Numbered from the stretch's first letter, positions 7,874 through 17,127 are shown. The stretch is 25,822 nt of DNA from an uncultured Pedobacter sp. (GCF_946479715.1 NZ_CAMLHF010000064.1:1-25822), one strand, 5' to 3'. Notes: generated from the letters alone by a model not told the origin. A program made the numbers and translations.

Positions 7874-9367
7874 CTAGCTTACGCCTTGCATTAAGCGCTT
7901 AATTAAAGGAGAGAAAAGGATTAAAAATACTCCGGCAATAGCAGCATAAACAGCCAGTTGATAATATCCAGAAGTATAAGATTCCAGTTTAGTAAGCAAA
8001 GATACATTGTCGCCACTTACGGACATCTCTGCACCAAGTTTTCCTGCGGCAAACTGTCCGAATGCGCTAGCTAAAAACCACATACCCATCATCATACCTG
8101 TTAATTTTTTAGGCGACAATTGTGTAACCAGCGACATGCCGATAGGGCCTAAGCAAAGTTCGCCAATAGTAGTTACCAAATAGCCTAGTGTGAAAAGATT
8201 TAATGAAGTTACACCATTTGCATCGGCAAAAAAACGGGTGTAAAAGAAGATGTAAAAGGATGCTGCCAGGAACAAAAATCCTACACCAAATTTGATAATC
8301 GAGTTTGGTTCCATTTTCTTTTTAGCAAGCCATAACCACAGTAAACCAATTAAAGGACTAAATATAATTACGAACAACGAATTAGAACTGTTGTTTACTA
8401 CGTTAGGATCGATGTTGAAGAATAAAAGGGTGTGCGACAAGTTTTTTTCTGCAAAAAGAGCCAGTGAACCACCGCTTTGCTCGTAAATGGCATTGAATAG
8501 GAAATAGCAGAAGATAAAGATAAATGCGGCAAACAATTTCATCTGAAATTTTCTGTCTTTAACTTTATACGTCTCGTACAAGAAATAGATAATTGATAAG
8601 GGCGCAATGGTATACATGAAATAATCTGTATAATGCGTGTTTTGAACCATAATCAAAATTAACGGAACAGAGATGAGAGAGAATAGGTAAACGCCAATTT
8701 CACGTGCCCTTTTCTTCGATACCGCCATGTTTTTTAATGGGGAATCACCAATAGGGCCTAATGTTCTCTGTGTAAAGAGGAAGGTTACCAGTCCTAAAGC
8801 CATAACAATTGCGGCAGCAAGAAAGGCATAATTCCATGAAACGTATTTACCAAGGTATACACAAAGTGCACCGCCAAGTAAACCACCAATATTAATACCT
8901 GCATAGAACATCCCGTAACCTGCATCCCGGCGGGCATCGCCCTCTTTATATAAATCGCCTACCATCGACGATACGTTTGGTTTGAAAAATCCTGTACCGA
9001 TAATAGAAAGGGTAATACCAATATAAAAGAACTCTTTTGGAGAGACCGCAATGATTAAATTGCCGAGGATCATGATCATTCCACCAAAGAAAAGTGATTT
9101 TCTGAAGCCTAATACTTTATCGGCAAAAATACCACCAAGGAATGTGAAAGCATATACGAATGCCTGAATAGCAGCGTATTGAAGATTGGCATCTTTATCT
9201 GTAAGTGCAAGGCCTACAATCTTATCTATCATAAAAATGGTGAGCATACCACGCATGCCATAAAAGCAAAAGCGTTCCCACATCTCCACTAAAAACAAAG
9301 CCCAAAGCTGTTTTGGGTATTTCCCCTTAAAGTCCTGGATCTCCTCCAGTGTAATGTTATGTTGCAT
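7874..9367 (-). CDS. POT/PTR2-family proton-dependent oligopeptide transporter
   Basis: The 497-aa integral membrane protein has the POT signatures. The proton-coupling ExxER motif is Glu28-Met-Trp-Glu31-Arg32, followed by FYGMRGML. GTGFFKPNVSSMVGDLY is PTR2 signature 1 and FYAGINIGG is the second signature. About 12-14 hydrophobic segments are spread along the whole length. It would import di- or tripeptides with protons across the inner membrane. It is 16 bases downstream of a second POT gene on the same strand and is followed by a clear terminator, so the two form a tandem unit. Length is normal and both signatures are intact. Specificity cannot be predicted. Confidence 0.95.
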   Translation of the reverse strand: MQHNITLEEIQDFKGKYPKQLWALFLVEMWERFCFYGMRGMLTIFMIDKIVGLALTDKDANLQYAAIQAFVYAFTFLGGIFADKVLGFRKSLFFGGMIMILGNLIIAVSPKEFFYIGITLSIIGTGFFKPNVSSMVGDLYKEGDARRDAGYGMFYAGINIGGLLGGALCVYLGKYVSWNYAFLAAAIVMALGLVTFLFTQRTLGPIGDSPLKNMAVSKKRAREIGVYLFSLISVPLILIMVQNTHYTDYFMYTIAPLSIIYFLYETYKVKDRKFQMKLFAAFIFIFCYFLFNAIYEQSGGSLALFAEKNLSHTLLFFNIDPNVVNNSSNSLFVIIFSPLIGLLWLWLAKKKMEPNSIIKFGVGFLFLAASFYIFFYTRFFADANGVTSLNLFTLGYLVTTIGELCLGPIGMSLVTQLSPKKLTGMMMGMWFLASAFGQFAAGKLGAEMSVSGDNVSLLTKLESYTSGYYQLAVYAAIAGVFLILFSPLIKRLMQGVS

Positions 9368-9383
9368 TGTTATTTCAGTTAGC

Positions 9384-11210
9384 TTATCTTACTTCGTGCA
9401 TTAATTTTTTGATCACTGGAGTTAACAGGATAGACATTACTCCAATAGCAACGGCAACACCGGTTATGATTAAGAAGAAATAGCTAATCCCTTTTTCTGA
9501 GGCAATTCTATCAGCGTTTTCTCCAAGTATACCCGCGACTTTATTAGCAATAGCAATTGCCAGATACCATACACCAAACATAAAGGCAATCATTCTGGCA
9601 GGAACAAGCTTACTTACGTAAGAAAGGCCCACAGGAGAGATACAAAGTTCAGCCATAGTATGGAAAAGATAAACCATGATTAGCCAAAAAATACTTACTG
9701 AAGCTGTTTTTGCGCCAGGAATAATGTCTCTGGCCCCAAAAACAAGAAAGGCCATTCCTAGTCCTAATAGGATCATCCCTATACCGAACTTAACGTTTGC
9801 ACCAGGATTAAATCTGCTTTCCCACCATTTAGAAAATAATGGAGCTAGGGTGATAATAAACAATGAGTTAAGCACACTAAACCATGAAGCTGGAATTTGG
9901 GTAAGGCTTTCTTTTACCTTCTCAATTTTAAGCGCGGCTAAAGTAGAATCTGAGAGATTTAAAAAACCTGCTCCATAGAAATCCCGAACTAACATCCAGA
10001 TGGTAATGAACCATATGATCACAAAGCTGATGCTTAGGATAATATTAGCCAAGCCATATTTTTTAAAGGTTTGCTTAAATAACAGGAGTAAAACCCATGT
10101 GATAATTCCTAAAGGAACTACAGCAATTAAGGAATTGGCAATTAAAAAGATCAAACTTGAATTACCAACCAGAATTCTGTCGGTATAATCTCTGGCAAAG
10201 ATGGTTAATGTGCCCGGTGCTTGTTCAAAAACAGCGAAAAATGAAAAGGTTAAGAATGCAAAAAAGGTAACTGCGTATAATTTTTCCTTAGTTACCTTTG
10301 AATATTTTGTTAGCCTGTAAAATAATAAGAACAGAAACAAGCCCAGTGCTAATAATATAGTGAAATTGGTTCCTTCCATTCCAGCTATTTTGAAGTTTAG
10401 CAGGTTGCTTGCTCCGTGGGATATCTTGGAAATAGGATCGTTAATAACCCAGATTAAGCCTAAAGCGGAACAAAGAAGAACAACGATAACCTGCCATAAT
10501 GTAAATGGAACTCTGTTATCAACATCACCCTCTTCAATTACGATATCCCTTGTTTTAAGTGGTTTTAAGCCGATGTTTCCAAATATATTCTGAGTGAAAT
10601 AGAATTGCAATAAGCCGAAAAGCATGAATACTCCTGCTAATCCGAAACCAATGCTCCAGCCAACCTTTTCGCCCAGGTAACCACATAATAATATTCCAAA
10701 AAATGCACCTGCATTTACACCCATATAGAAAATGGTATAGGCACCGTCTTTCTTTTCGGGATGATCTTTGTACATTAAAGATACTATTGAGGTCATGTTT
10801 GGTTTGAAAAAACCGGTTCCAAAAACCAATAGGCCAAGACCAAGGTAAATGAAAAATGGCGTTTCTACCGCCATGCAACCGTGACCTAAAGTCATCAATA
10901 AAGCCCCAACAATTACAGCCCATCTAAATCCAATTAATTTATCTGCAAAGTAACCGCCAAGCATAGTGGATAGATATACCAGGGCGGTATATGATCCGAA
11001 AAGTGACATTGCATGTTCCCGTGGCCAGCCCCAGCCCGGATGATCTCCTAAAACAGATGCTGTAAAGAACATGACCAATAGGGCCCGCATACCATAGTAG
11101 GAAAATCTTTCCCACATTTCTGTGAAGAATAAAACAAACAGTCCAGCGGGATGCCCCAGCACTTTACTTTCAAAAAAGTTATTTGGCGTATCCAAATTTT
11201 TAGTATCCAT
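9384..11210 (-). CDS. POT/PTR2-family proton-dependent oligopeptide transporter (longer paralogue)
   Basis: This 608-aa POT transporter is about 110 residues longer than its downstream neighbour. ExxER is Glu31-Met-Trp-Glu34-Arg35, followed by FSYYGMRALLVMFF. GTGFFKPNMTSIVSLMY and FYMGVNAGAFFG are the PTR2 signatures. The extra length lies mainly in the middle, between the helix ending near GASNLLNF and the last third, with an added soluble-looking loop around LSDSTLAALKIEKVKESLTQ. That loop could be periplasmic or cytoplasmic. The ATG at 11210 is well placed. The two genes probably arose by duplication and then diverged, because identity by eye is concentrated at the signatures. The operon promoter should lie in 11211-11444. 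Confidence 0.95.
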   Translation of the reverse strand: MDTKNLDTPNNFFESKVLGHPAGLFVLFFTEMWERFSYYGMRALLVMFFTASVLGDHPGWGWPREHAMSLFGSYTALVYLSTMLGGYFADKLIGFRWAVIVGALLMTLGHGCMAVETPFFIYLGLGLLVFGTGFFKPNMTSIVSLMYKDHPEKKDGAYTIFYMGVNAGAFFGILLCGYLGEKVGWSIGFGLAGVFMLFGLLQFYFTQNIFGNIGLKPLKTRDIVIEEGDVDNRVPFTLWQVIVVLLCSALGLIWVINDPISKISHGASNLLNFKIAGMEGTNFTILLALGLFLFLLFYRLTKYSKVTKEKLYAVTFFAFLTFSFFAVFEQAPGTLTIFARDYTDRILVGNSSLIFLIANSLIAVVPLGIITWVLLLLFKQTFKKYGLANIILSISFVIIWFITIWMLVRDFYGAGFLNLSDSTLAALKIEKVKESLTQIPASWFSVLNSLFIITLAPLFSKWWESRFNPGANVKFGIGMILLGLGMAFLVFGARDIIPGAKTASVSIFWLIMVYLFHTMAELCISPVGLSYVSKLVPARMIAFMFGVWYLAIAIANKVAGILGENADRIASEKGISYFFLIITGVAVAIGVMSILLTPVIKKLMHEVR

Positions 11211-11444
11211 TTTAGTTTTCTTGTGTGTTATTTATAGTAAGTTTAGTTAGTTCAAGTATATTAATCTAAAGCCATTTCAGCCTGATATGTGTTTTAGATC
11301 AGAATTCTGTATTTCGTGTCGGAGTTTTTAATGTTGCTTGATCGTGCTTTTCCCTCTTTTTGTAAAAATAAGCATCGCGCAAGATAGGCACATGAAGGCA
11401 AACTCCCAAATTTTTAATTTCCATCAAAGGTGTATTAAATACAC
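11211..11444. other. Intergenic region upstream of the POT pair
   Basis: This 234-base AT-rich gap separates the POT genes from the secreted hypothetical gene on the same strand. A short perfect dyad, GTGTAT-TAA-ATACAC, lies at 11430-11444, directly after the stop of the upstream gene. No T run follows it, so it is only a weak terminator candidate. I found no exact -7 element for the POT genes; TATACTTG on the minus strand is one mismatch away. No coding sequence is supported here. Confidence 0.4.
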
Positions 11445-12371
11445 TTAAAGCTTCTTTATGGCCTTAATTTTCTTGTCTTTCGGATCTGAAAAAAGGTCAT
11501 CCATCTGGTTCGGCTCATTCTTTAATTCTATATTTTCTACTAGTTTCAATCGTCCGTTTAATAGCTTATACGCATCAAAACTTAAATCGGATGCATAATA
11601 TTCAAAATTTCCCGTCATTTCTTCCGAAATGGGGGCCAGGTGATCAAACACAATCATATTAACGTTCTTGTCGAGCGCTACCGTCATTGTATTTTGTTTG
11701 TTGTATTCAAAAACGACTCTGTTCTTTGTAGCCTTACTTTTAGCTTCTTCAAATACAGGCTTACCAAAAACAGGTTGTTGTTCTTTATTAAAAGAAAGCA
11801 CATCAATTACCTTTTTAGAAGTTTTTGAACTATTGCCTTTCCAGCCTATTAATACGTAGTAGGGTTGTTGCCCATTCATAATAACGGGTATAATTTCGTA
11901 ATATCGGGCACCGTACCAGTTTTTATTGCCATTGATGAGATTGGTATCTTTGATATTAGCGGTATCGTCAATAAGAGGAAACATTTTTAATTTTCCATCT
12001 TTTGTGGCCATTTGAATGGTGCCGAAAAAACGATAAGAACCATCATCAAGAGGCAGGTACCATGAGAATATCCTGAAAGAATTATCAGGCGATTTAAGAA
12101 TGGTAATTTTCTTTAATGAGTCGAAAGGATAAAGAAATGATCCCTGAGTTTTTAGTGAATTGACCAATGTTTTTATAAAAGCTGCATTTTTAGTATACCG
12201 CTCAGAATTGCTGGTCGCGTTAAATGTCTCATCACTAAGCCTGCTTAATGAATCCTGGAATTTATGCATTGCAGGACCATTGTTAAAAGCAAAACTATGC
12301 TGTGCCTTAAGTCTTGCTGTGGCACAGCATAGTATGATTATGAGTATTAAAGGTTTTAACCTCTTTCGCAT
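11445..12371 (-). CDS. Secreted hypothetical protein, 308 aa
   Basis: No domain is recognised. A signal peptide is clear (MRKRLKPLILIIILCCATAR, ending at KAQ), so the mature protein is periplasmic or surface-exposed. The mature region has an N-terminal helical part (FQDSLSRLSDETFNATSNSE) and then beta-rich sequence with repeated short strands: SFRIFSWYLPLDDGSYRFFG, YYEIIPVIMNGQQPYYVLIG and NRVVFEYNKQNTMTVALD. The C-terminus is lysine-rich. The ATG at 12371 directly abuts the thiolase stop (12374-12372), so the two genes are almost certainly co-transcribed, but a functional link is not obvious. Length and start look sound. Confidence 0.82.
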   Translation of the reverse strand: MRKRLKPLILIIILCCATARLKAQHSFAFNNGPAMHKFQDSLSRLSDETFNATSNSERYTKNAAFIKTLVNSLKTQGSFLYPFDSLKKITILKSPDNSFRIFSWYLPLDDGSYRFFGTIQMATKDGKLKMFPLIDDTANIKDTNLINGNKNWYGARYYEIIPVIMNGQQPYYVLIGWKGNSSKTSKKVIDVLSFNKEQQPVFGKPVFEEAKSKATKNRVVFEYNKQNTMTVALDKNVNMIVFDHLAPISEEMTGNFEYYASDLSFDAYKLLNGRLKLVENIELKNEPNQMDDLFSDPKDKKIKAIKKL

Positions 12372-13550
12372 CTAATTAATATTTTCTATAATTATAGCAC
12401 TGGCACCACCGCCACCATTACATATTCCGGCTACGCCGATTTTTCCATTGTTTTGTGCCAGAACGGAAAGTAGTGTGACTACAATTCGTGCACCCGAGGC
12501 CCCCAGAGGGTGACCTAAGGAAACGGCTCCGCCATTTATGTTCACTTTTTCTTCATTAAGTCCAAGTTCTTTATTGTTTGCAAGTGAAACTACAGAAAAT
12601 GCTTCATTAATTTCGAAATAGTCGACATCAGCAATGCTTTTGCCGGCTCTTTTTAATGCTAATGGAATAGCCTTTGATGGCGCAGTGGTAAACCATTCAG
12701 GTGCCTGTTGCGCATCAGCATAAGCCAGGATTTTAGCTAAAGGCTTCAAACCGAGTTCTTTTGCCTTATCTGCACTCATTAAAACAAGGGCTGCGGCGCC
12801 ATCATTAAGTGTTGAAGCATTGGCTGCGGTAACGGTTCCGTCTTTTTTAAATACCGGTTTTAAGCCGGGGATTTTATCAAATTTAACAGCATAAGGCTCT
12901 TCATCTTTAGAAACAAGTGTTATCTCGCCTTTGCGGTCTTTTATTTCTACAGGAATTATTTCTGAATCGAATTTACCTTCAGCTTGTGCCGATTGAGCTC
13001 TTTTATAAGAGGTAATTGCAAAAGCATCCTGATCTTCTCTGCTGATTCCACATTCTGAAGCACATAATTCGGCAGCAGAACCCATGTGGTAATCGTTATA
13101 AACATCCCACAGGCCATCTTTAAGGAGACCGTCTGTAATCTGACCATGACCTAAGCGGTAACCGGTGCGTGCTTTATCCAAATAGTAAGGAACATTGCTC
13201 ATGCTTTCCATTCCTCCGGCAACAATGATATCGATTTCTCCCAGTGCAATACTTTGAGCAGCAAGCATGATGGCTTTTGTGCCAGATGCACACACTTTAT
13301 TGATTGTGGTTGCAGGAAGATCGGGCAGACCAGCAAATTTAGCTGCCTGTGTTGCAGGCGCCTGACCAATATTGGCTGATAAAACGTTGCCCATGTAAAC
13401 TTCCTGAATATCTGAGGGCTTTAGTCCTGCTTTTTCTACTGCCGCTGTGATGGCCAAAGCGCCTAATTGGGTAGCAGAAAAGCTTGATAATGCACCTCCA
13501 AAGCTACCAATTGGAGTTCTGATAGCAGATACAATTACTACTTCTCTCAT
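12372..13550 (-). CDS. Acetyl-CoA C-acyltransferase (thiolase)
   Basis: The 392-aa thiolase II-type enzyme condenses or cleaves acyl-CoA, typically two acetyl-CoA to acetoacetyl-CoA or the reverse step of beta-oxidation. The acylated nucleophile is Cys87 in [25 protein letters not shown], His347 in [17 protein letters not shown] and Cys377 in [11 protein letters not shown] complete the active site. The N-terminus [19 protein letters not shown] is standard. No other fatty-acid oxidation or mevalonate gene is adjacent; its only partner is the unrelated-looking secreted gene downstream. A biosynthetic acetyl-CoA acetyltransferase is favoured over a long-chain thiolase, but this is not certain. 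Confidence 0.96.
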   Translation of the reverse strand: MREVVIVSAIRTPIGSFGGALSSFSATQLGALAITAAVEKAGLKPSDIQEVYMGNVLSANIGQAPATQAAKFAGLPDLPATTINKVCASGTKAIMLAAQSIALGEIDIIVAGGMESMSNVPYYLDKARTGYRLGHGQITDGLLKDGLWDVYNDYHMGSAAELCASECGISREDQDAFAITSYKRAQSAQAEGKFDSEIIPVEIKDRKGEITLVSKDEEPYAVKFDKIPGLKPVFKKDGTVTAANASTLNDGAAALVLMSADKAKELGLKPLAKILAYADAQQAPEWFTTAPSKAIPLALKRAGKSIADVDYFEINEAFSVVSLANNKELGLNEEKVNINGGAVSLGHPLGASGARIVVTLLSVLAQNNGKIGVAGICNGGGGASAIIIENIN

Positions 13551-13576
13551 TTACTGTGTTTTAAGTTAGTTGAAAG

Positions 13577-13584
13577 CAAAGTTA
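13577..13584 (-). promoter_or_regulatory. Bacteroidota -7 element of the thiolase gene
   Basis: On the minus strand TAACTTTG is an exact match to TAnnTTTG, 26 bases before the thiolase ATG at 13550. The expected -33 TTG is not evident at the usual distance. Confidence 0.5.
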
Positions 13585-13628
13585 TATAATTACAGTCATT
13601 CAGTGGTTATAACTCACCACTTTTAACA

Positions 13629-13808
13629 TTATTGATCTGTATCATTTTTGTTTAACCGTTTTCTCCTGTTGGATTTTACGGCCTGATTGAGCAAAAATTC
13701 TATCTGTCCGTTGGTGCTCCTAAACTCATCTCCGGCCCATTTCTCAATCTCTTTAAGTAGTTCAGGGTTTATTCTGAGAACAAAAGCTTTTTTATCTTTT
13801 TCAGACAT
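13629..13808 (-). CDS. Arc-like ribbon-helix-helix DNA-binding protein, 59 aa
   Basis: This small gene encodes 59 residues. The pattern is that of an Arc/MetJ-type ribbon-helix-helix protein. A short beta strand with alternating residues (KAFVLRINPE, residues 7-16) is followed by helix A (LLKEIEKWAGDEF) and helix B (TNGQIEFLLNQAVKS), with a basic tail (NRRKRLNK). Such proteins bind DNA as dimers, inserting the strand into the major groove. It begins 9 bases after the SPFH stop on the same strand, so they are one unit. In this arrangement it may repress its own transcript. There is no toxin-like partner nearby, so a toxin-antitoxin role is not favoured. Confidence 0.85.
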   Translation of the reverse strand: MSEKDKKAFVLRINPELLKEIEKWAGDEFRSTNGQIEFLLNQAVKSNRRKRLNKNDTDQ

Positions 13809-13817
13809 ATCTAATTG

Positions 13818-14678
13818 TTAATTATATAATGTCCCGGTATTTACAACGGGTTGAACATTACGATCTCCGCATAGCACTACCAGAAGATTACTAACCATAG
13901 CTGCTTTGCGTTCCTCATCCAATTCTACGATATTTTTTTCAGAAAGTCTATCCAAAGCCATTTCTACCATTCCAACTGCGCCCTCCACAATAAGTTTCCT
14001 TGCAGCAATTACTGCTGTAGCTTGTTGGCGCTGTAACATTGCGCTTGCAATTTCCTGGGCATAGGCAAGGTGAGAGATTCTGGCTTCAACAACCTCTATT
14101 CCTGCACGCGACAGTCTTTCGCTTAATTCAGCTTCAAGTAATGAACTTACTTTTTCTGCACCGTCTTTTAGGGTAATTGTGGCCTCTTCATCTTCAAAAT
14201 TATCATATGGGAAAATGTTGGCCAGATGCCTAACGGCAGCTTCGCTTTGTATTGTTACATATTGCAGGTAATCTTCAACTGCAAATGTTGCCTTTGCAGT
14301 TTCCTTTATTTGCCAAACTACAACAGCAGCAATTTCAATTGGATTTCCAAGCTTATCATTTACCTTAATCTGATGTCCGTTTAGGTTTCTCGCTTTTAAT
14401 GATACCTTTCTTTTAATGGTTAAAGGGTTAACCCAAAAAAAGCCATCGGTTTTAACTGTGCCTACATACTCGCCAAAGAGGGTGAGTACTTTGGCCTCAT
14501 TTGGGTTGTTGATGATAAAACCGGGCAATATTAAAATACCACAAACGGCTAAAATAACTTCTACAACTACAAAACTTTGAGCTGCCATTGCCAGTAGTCC
14601 GCATAATAATATGAGCGCAACAAATACAGCAATCATTCGAATGCCCGCAGGCGGAGTAATAATTTTTTCCTGATACAT
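13818..14678 (-). CDS. SPFH/band-7 domain membrane protein
   Basis: The 286-aa protein has two hydrophobic segments at the N-terminus (about residues 14-32 and 37-54) followed by an SPFH/prohibitin-like domain. Diagnostic stretches are [53 protein letters not shown] and [20 protein letters not shown]. The helical C-terminal region ([20 protein letters not shown]) resembles that of stomatin/flotillin relatives. SPFH proteins form membrane-bound oligomeric cages or scaffolds, often with a protease or another membrane protein. No NfeD or protease gene is adjacent here; only the small RHH gene follows. The start at 14678 is preceded by an operator-like repeat. Confidence 0.94.
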   Translation of the reverse strand: MYQEKIITPPAGIRMIAVFVALILLCGLLAMAAQSFVVVEVILAVCGILILPGFIINNPNEAKVLTLFGEYVGTVKTDGFFWVNPLTIKRKVSLKARNLNGHQIKVNDKLGNPIEIAAVVVWQIKETAKATFAVEDYLQYVTIQSEAAVRHLANIFPYDNFEDEEATITLKDGAEKVSSLLEAELSERLSRAGIEVVEARISHLAYAQEIASAMLQRQQATAVIAARKLIVEGAVGMVEMALDRLSEKNIVELDEERKAAMVSNLLVVLCGDRNVQPVVNTGTLYN

Positions 14679-14679
14679 A

Positions 14680-14700
14680 ATGATATTAATTTGATATCAT
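14680..14700 (-). promoter_or_regulatory. Operator-like inverted/direct repeat before the SPFH-RHH unit
   Basis: ATGATAT (14680-14686) and ATATCAT (14694-14700) form a perfect 7-base inverted repeat around TAATTTG. TGATAT also recurs as a direct repeat 11 bases apart (14681 and 14692), and TGATATCA (14692-14699) is itself a palindrome. It lies directly before the SPFH start codon. Tandem half-sites one helical turn apart are what ribbon-helix-helix dimers often bind, so autoregulation by the 59-aa protein is a reasonable inference. AT-rich sequence makes chance repeats possible. Confidence 0.4.
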
Positions 14701-14840
14701 AAAGTAAGCAATAATTTTTCATTAAAACAATAGCTAATTGGCAGGTATCCAGGTTGTTTTTTGTATATGAATAGTTGGTAGGTAAAAGCCGTTATAGCTT
14801 TAAAGGCAATAAAACAAACATTCAAATGAAAAATTAATGT

Positions 14841-14848
14841 TATTTTTG
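14841..14848 (+). promoter_or_regulatory. Bacteroidota -7 element of the 7TM-HD gene
   Basis: TATTTTTG matches TAnnTTTG and lies 23 bases before the TTG start at 14872, giving a leader of about 15-20 bases. A good -33 TTG is not visible. The short leader supports the TTG start over the internal ATGs. Confidence 0.5.
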
Positions 14849-14871
14849 AATCAAATTCAACATAAATCGCT

Positions 14872-16950
14872 TTGGCTAAAATCAACAAGAATTCTCACAG
14901 GGTACTTTACCGTAAGTATACATCAAACATCAAGTATATCATGATGGTGCTTTCTGTATTGATAATAACTGCTTTTTTACCAAAACAGCCACGTTTCCGG
15001 TATGAATTTGAAAAGGGAGAGATTTGGAAAAATAAGGACCTTATATCTCCGTTTAATTTTGCAATATTAAAGACAAACCCACAGGTAGATACAGATAAAA
15101 AGGATGCATTAAATAATGTATTGCCTATTTATACTATAAATAAGTATCTGATTAATGATGTTGAAGAGGCTTATTTAAATGAGTTTGATGTAAAGTGGAG
15201 AAGTAATACCCTTCCAGAAAATGAAAAGGAACAGTACAGGCAGGCCTCATTTAAACTTTTGAAATCGATTTACGATAAGGGGATTATTGCCATCAATGCA
15301 AAACATCAAAAAGGAAGTAAGAATTATGATTTCTCTTTGCTGGATAATAATATAAGTAAAGCGGTTAGTACTCAGGATGTTTTTACTGTGCAAACTGCTC
15401 TTGATTATTTTAAAGATAATTTCCAGTCGGTAAATCTGAAAGTTAAGGAAGTGATTGTTAATCTTGTTGAGGATCATTTGCAACCAAATATCATTTTTAA
15501 TGAGAAATTGACGGCTATTGTACAAGAGAATGCAATAAATAGCCTTTCAACAACAAGGGGGATGGTTCAGAAAGGCGAGCTGATCATTGCCAAGAATAAT
15601 GTGATTGACGACGAGATTTACCAAAAACTGCAGTCATTTAAGGAAATATATGAAGCTCAGTCTAAAACAATTGGTGATAGCAGCCTGGTTTACTTTGGCC
15701 AGATCTTGCTGGTAGGCTTTAATGTTTGTTTGTTAATGGTGTTTTTACATCTGTTTCGTAAAGATATATTTGCTGACAATCGTCAGCTTTCTCTGATATT
15801 GCTTGTAACAACAAGTATGTTGTTGGCTTTATCGTGGGCTATAAAGCTGAGTCTCCCTAGTTTGTATTACATTCCATTTTGTATAGTTCCCATTATTATA
15901 AGGATATTATTTGATACCAGGCTGGCATTATATCTGCATTTATTGGTGATCCTGATTGCTGGTTTCTTTGTGCCTAATAGTTTTGAGTTTGTGTTTTATC
16001 AAACAACAGCTGGTATGGTAGCCATTTATAGTATTCGGAATTTGGTAAAAAGAGAGCAATTGCTATTGTCGGCTTTATTTATTTTGTCGGCATATTTTAT
16101 CTCTTTTGTCGGCATTGCCCTTTTAAGAGAAGGAGCTATTGGTCAGATAGAATGGATGAATTTTGTTCCATTTATTGTTAGTGTGTTACTTTCTTTGCTT
16201 GCTTATCCTTTGATTTATGCTTTTGAAAGGCTGTTTGGAATCACATCTGATGTTGCATTAATTGAGCTTACCAACACTAATAATAAACTGCTAAGGGAGC
16301 TGGCTTTTAAAGCCCCTGGTACGTTTCAGCACTCTTTGCAGGTAGCAAATCTGGCGGAGGCTGCAATATTCAAAATAGGAGGGAACTCATTGCTTGTTCG
16401 GGCAGGGGCATTGTACCATGATATTGGTAAAATAGAGAATCCTCAATACTTTATTGAGAATCAAAATACTGGATTAAGTCCACATGATAAGCTGCCATAT
16501 GAGCAAAGCGCTCAGATCATCATTAAACATGTGCATAAGGGCATAGAGATTACACGCAAGCATCAGTTACCTGAAAGTGTAATAGACTTTATCAGAACTC
16601 ACCATGGTAATACCCGTGTAGATTATTTTTATCAGTCGTTTTTGAAGAATTCTCCTGAAAAGTTTGTTGATGAGAATATCTTCCGTTATCCGGGACCTAT
16701 ACCTTTTTCTAAAGAAACCGGTGTTTTAATGTTGGCAGATTCGGTAGAAGCGGCCTCAAGAAGTCTGAAAAATCCGGACGCCCAGAGCATAAATGATCTG
16801 GTTGAACGCATAATTGACTATAAATTGGAGCAAAATCAACTAGATAATTGCGATATTACATTAAAAGATCTTGAAACTATAAAGCTGATATTCAAGACAA
16901 TGCTTATGAGTATCTATCATGTTCGAATAGATTATCAACAAACTCTATAA
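14872..16950 (+). CDS. pgpH: 7TM-HD family phosphodiesterase (PgpH-like)
   Basis: The 692-aa protein has the full PgpH layout. A first membrane helix (about residues 22-39) is followed by an extracytoplasmic 7TMR-HDED-type domain (about residues 45-270), then a seven-helix membrane region (about 275-460) and a cytoplasmic HD domain. The metal-binding residues are present: His487 in GTFQHSLQVANLAEAA, His516-Asp517 in ALYHDIGKIENPQYF, then THHGNTRVDYFY and MLADSVEAASRS. In studied members this domain hydrolyses cyclic di-AMP. The start is TTG at 14872: an in-frame TAA at 14863-14865 blocks anything further upstream. The next Met, at residue 24, would remove part of the first helix. It is transcribed alone, divergently from the SPFH gene. 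Confidence 0.92.
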   Translation: MAKINKNSHRVLYRKYTSNIKYIMMVLSVLIITAFLPKQPRFRYEFEKGEIWKNKDLISPFNFAILKTNPQVDTDKKDALNNVLPIYTINKYLINDVEEAYLNEFDVKWRSNTLPENEKEQYRQASFKLLKSIYDKGIIAINAKHQKGSKNYDFSLLDNNISKAVSTQDVFTVQTALDYFKDNFQSVNLKVKEVIVNLVEDHLQPNIIFNEKLTAIVQENAINSLSTTRGMVQKGELIIAKNNVIDDEIYQKLQSFKEIYEAQSKTIGDSSLVYFGQILLVGFNVCLLMVFLHLFRKDIFADNRQLSLILLVTTSMLLALSWAIKLSLPSLYYIPFCIVPIIIRILFDTRLALYLHLLVILIAGFFVPNSFEFVFYQTTAGMVAIYSIRNLVKREQLLLSALFILSAYFISFVGIALLREGAIGQIEWMNFVPFIVSVLLSLLAYPLIYAFERLFGITSDVALIELTNTNNKLLRELAFKAPGTFQHSLQVANLAEAAIFKIGGNSLLVRAGALYHDIGKIENPQYFIENQNTGLSPHDKLPYEQSAQIIIKHVHKGIEITRKHQLPESVIDFIRTHHGNTRVDYFYQSFLKNSPEKFVDENIFRYPGPIPFSKETGVLMLADSVEAASRSLKNPDAQSINDLVERIIDYKLEQNQLDNCDITLKDLETIKLIFKTMLMSIYHVRIDYQQTL

Positions 16951-16957
16951 AATTTCT

Positions 16958-16987
16958 TTTGCAAATATTAATGAATTGCTATATTTG
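16958..16987 (+). promoter_or_regulatory. Promoter of tRNA-Ser
   Basis: TTTG (16958-16961) and TATATTTG (16980-16987) are separated by 18 bases and match the Bacteroidota -33/-7 consensus closely. The tRNA begins 29 bases after the -7 element. This is the best promoter in the window. Confidence 0.75.
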
Positions 16988-17016
16988 CAACCTCGAAAGG
17001 GAGATTTTCGAGATAC

Positions 17017-17103
17017 GGAGGGATGCCTGAGTGGCCGAAAGGAACAGTTTGCTAAACTGTCGTACTGGCAACGGTACCGAGGGTTCGAATCCCTCTTCCT
17101 CCG
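17017..17103 (+). tRNA. tRNA-Ser (anticodon GCU)
   Basis: The 87-base gene folds as a class II tRNA. The acceptor stem is GGAGGGA (17017-17023) with TTCCTCC (17096-17102), including one G-U pair, and the discriminator is G at 17103. The anticodon stem ACAGT/ACTGT holds the loop TTGCTAA with GCT at 17051-17053. A variable arm and a T loop (GGTTCGAATCC) are present. CCA is not encoded. It reads AGC/AGU serine codons. No copy of its 3' end was seen downstream, so there is no sign of tRNA-targeted integration. Confidence 0.97.
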
Positions 17104-17127
17104 CTGGAACTAATATCAAAATTAACT

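Noticed and set aside
9676..10923. Overlapping ORFs of 62-122 codons within the longer POT gene
   Set aside because: They are shadow frames of a well supported membrane protein gene.
11430..11444. GTGTAT-TAA-ATACAC as an intrinsic terminator
   Set aside because: The stem is only 6 pairs of mostly A-T and no T run follows on the minus strand.
13629..13808. RHH protein as the antitoxin of a toxin-antitoxin pair
   Set aside because: The neighbouring genes are an SPFH protein and a thiolase; no toxin-sized partner is adjacent.
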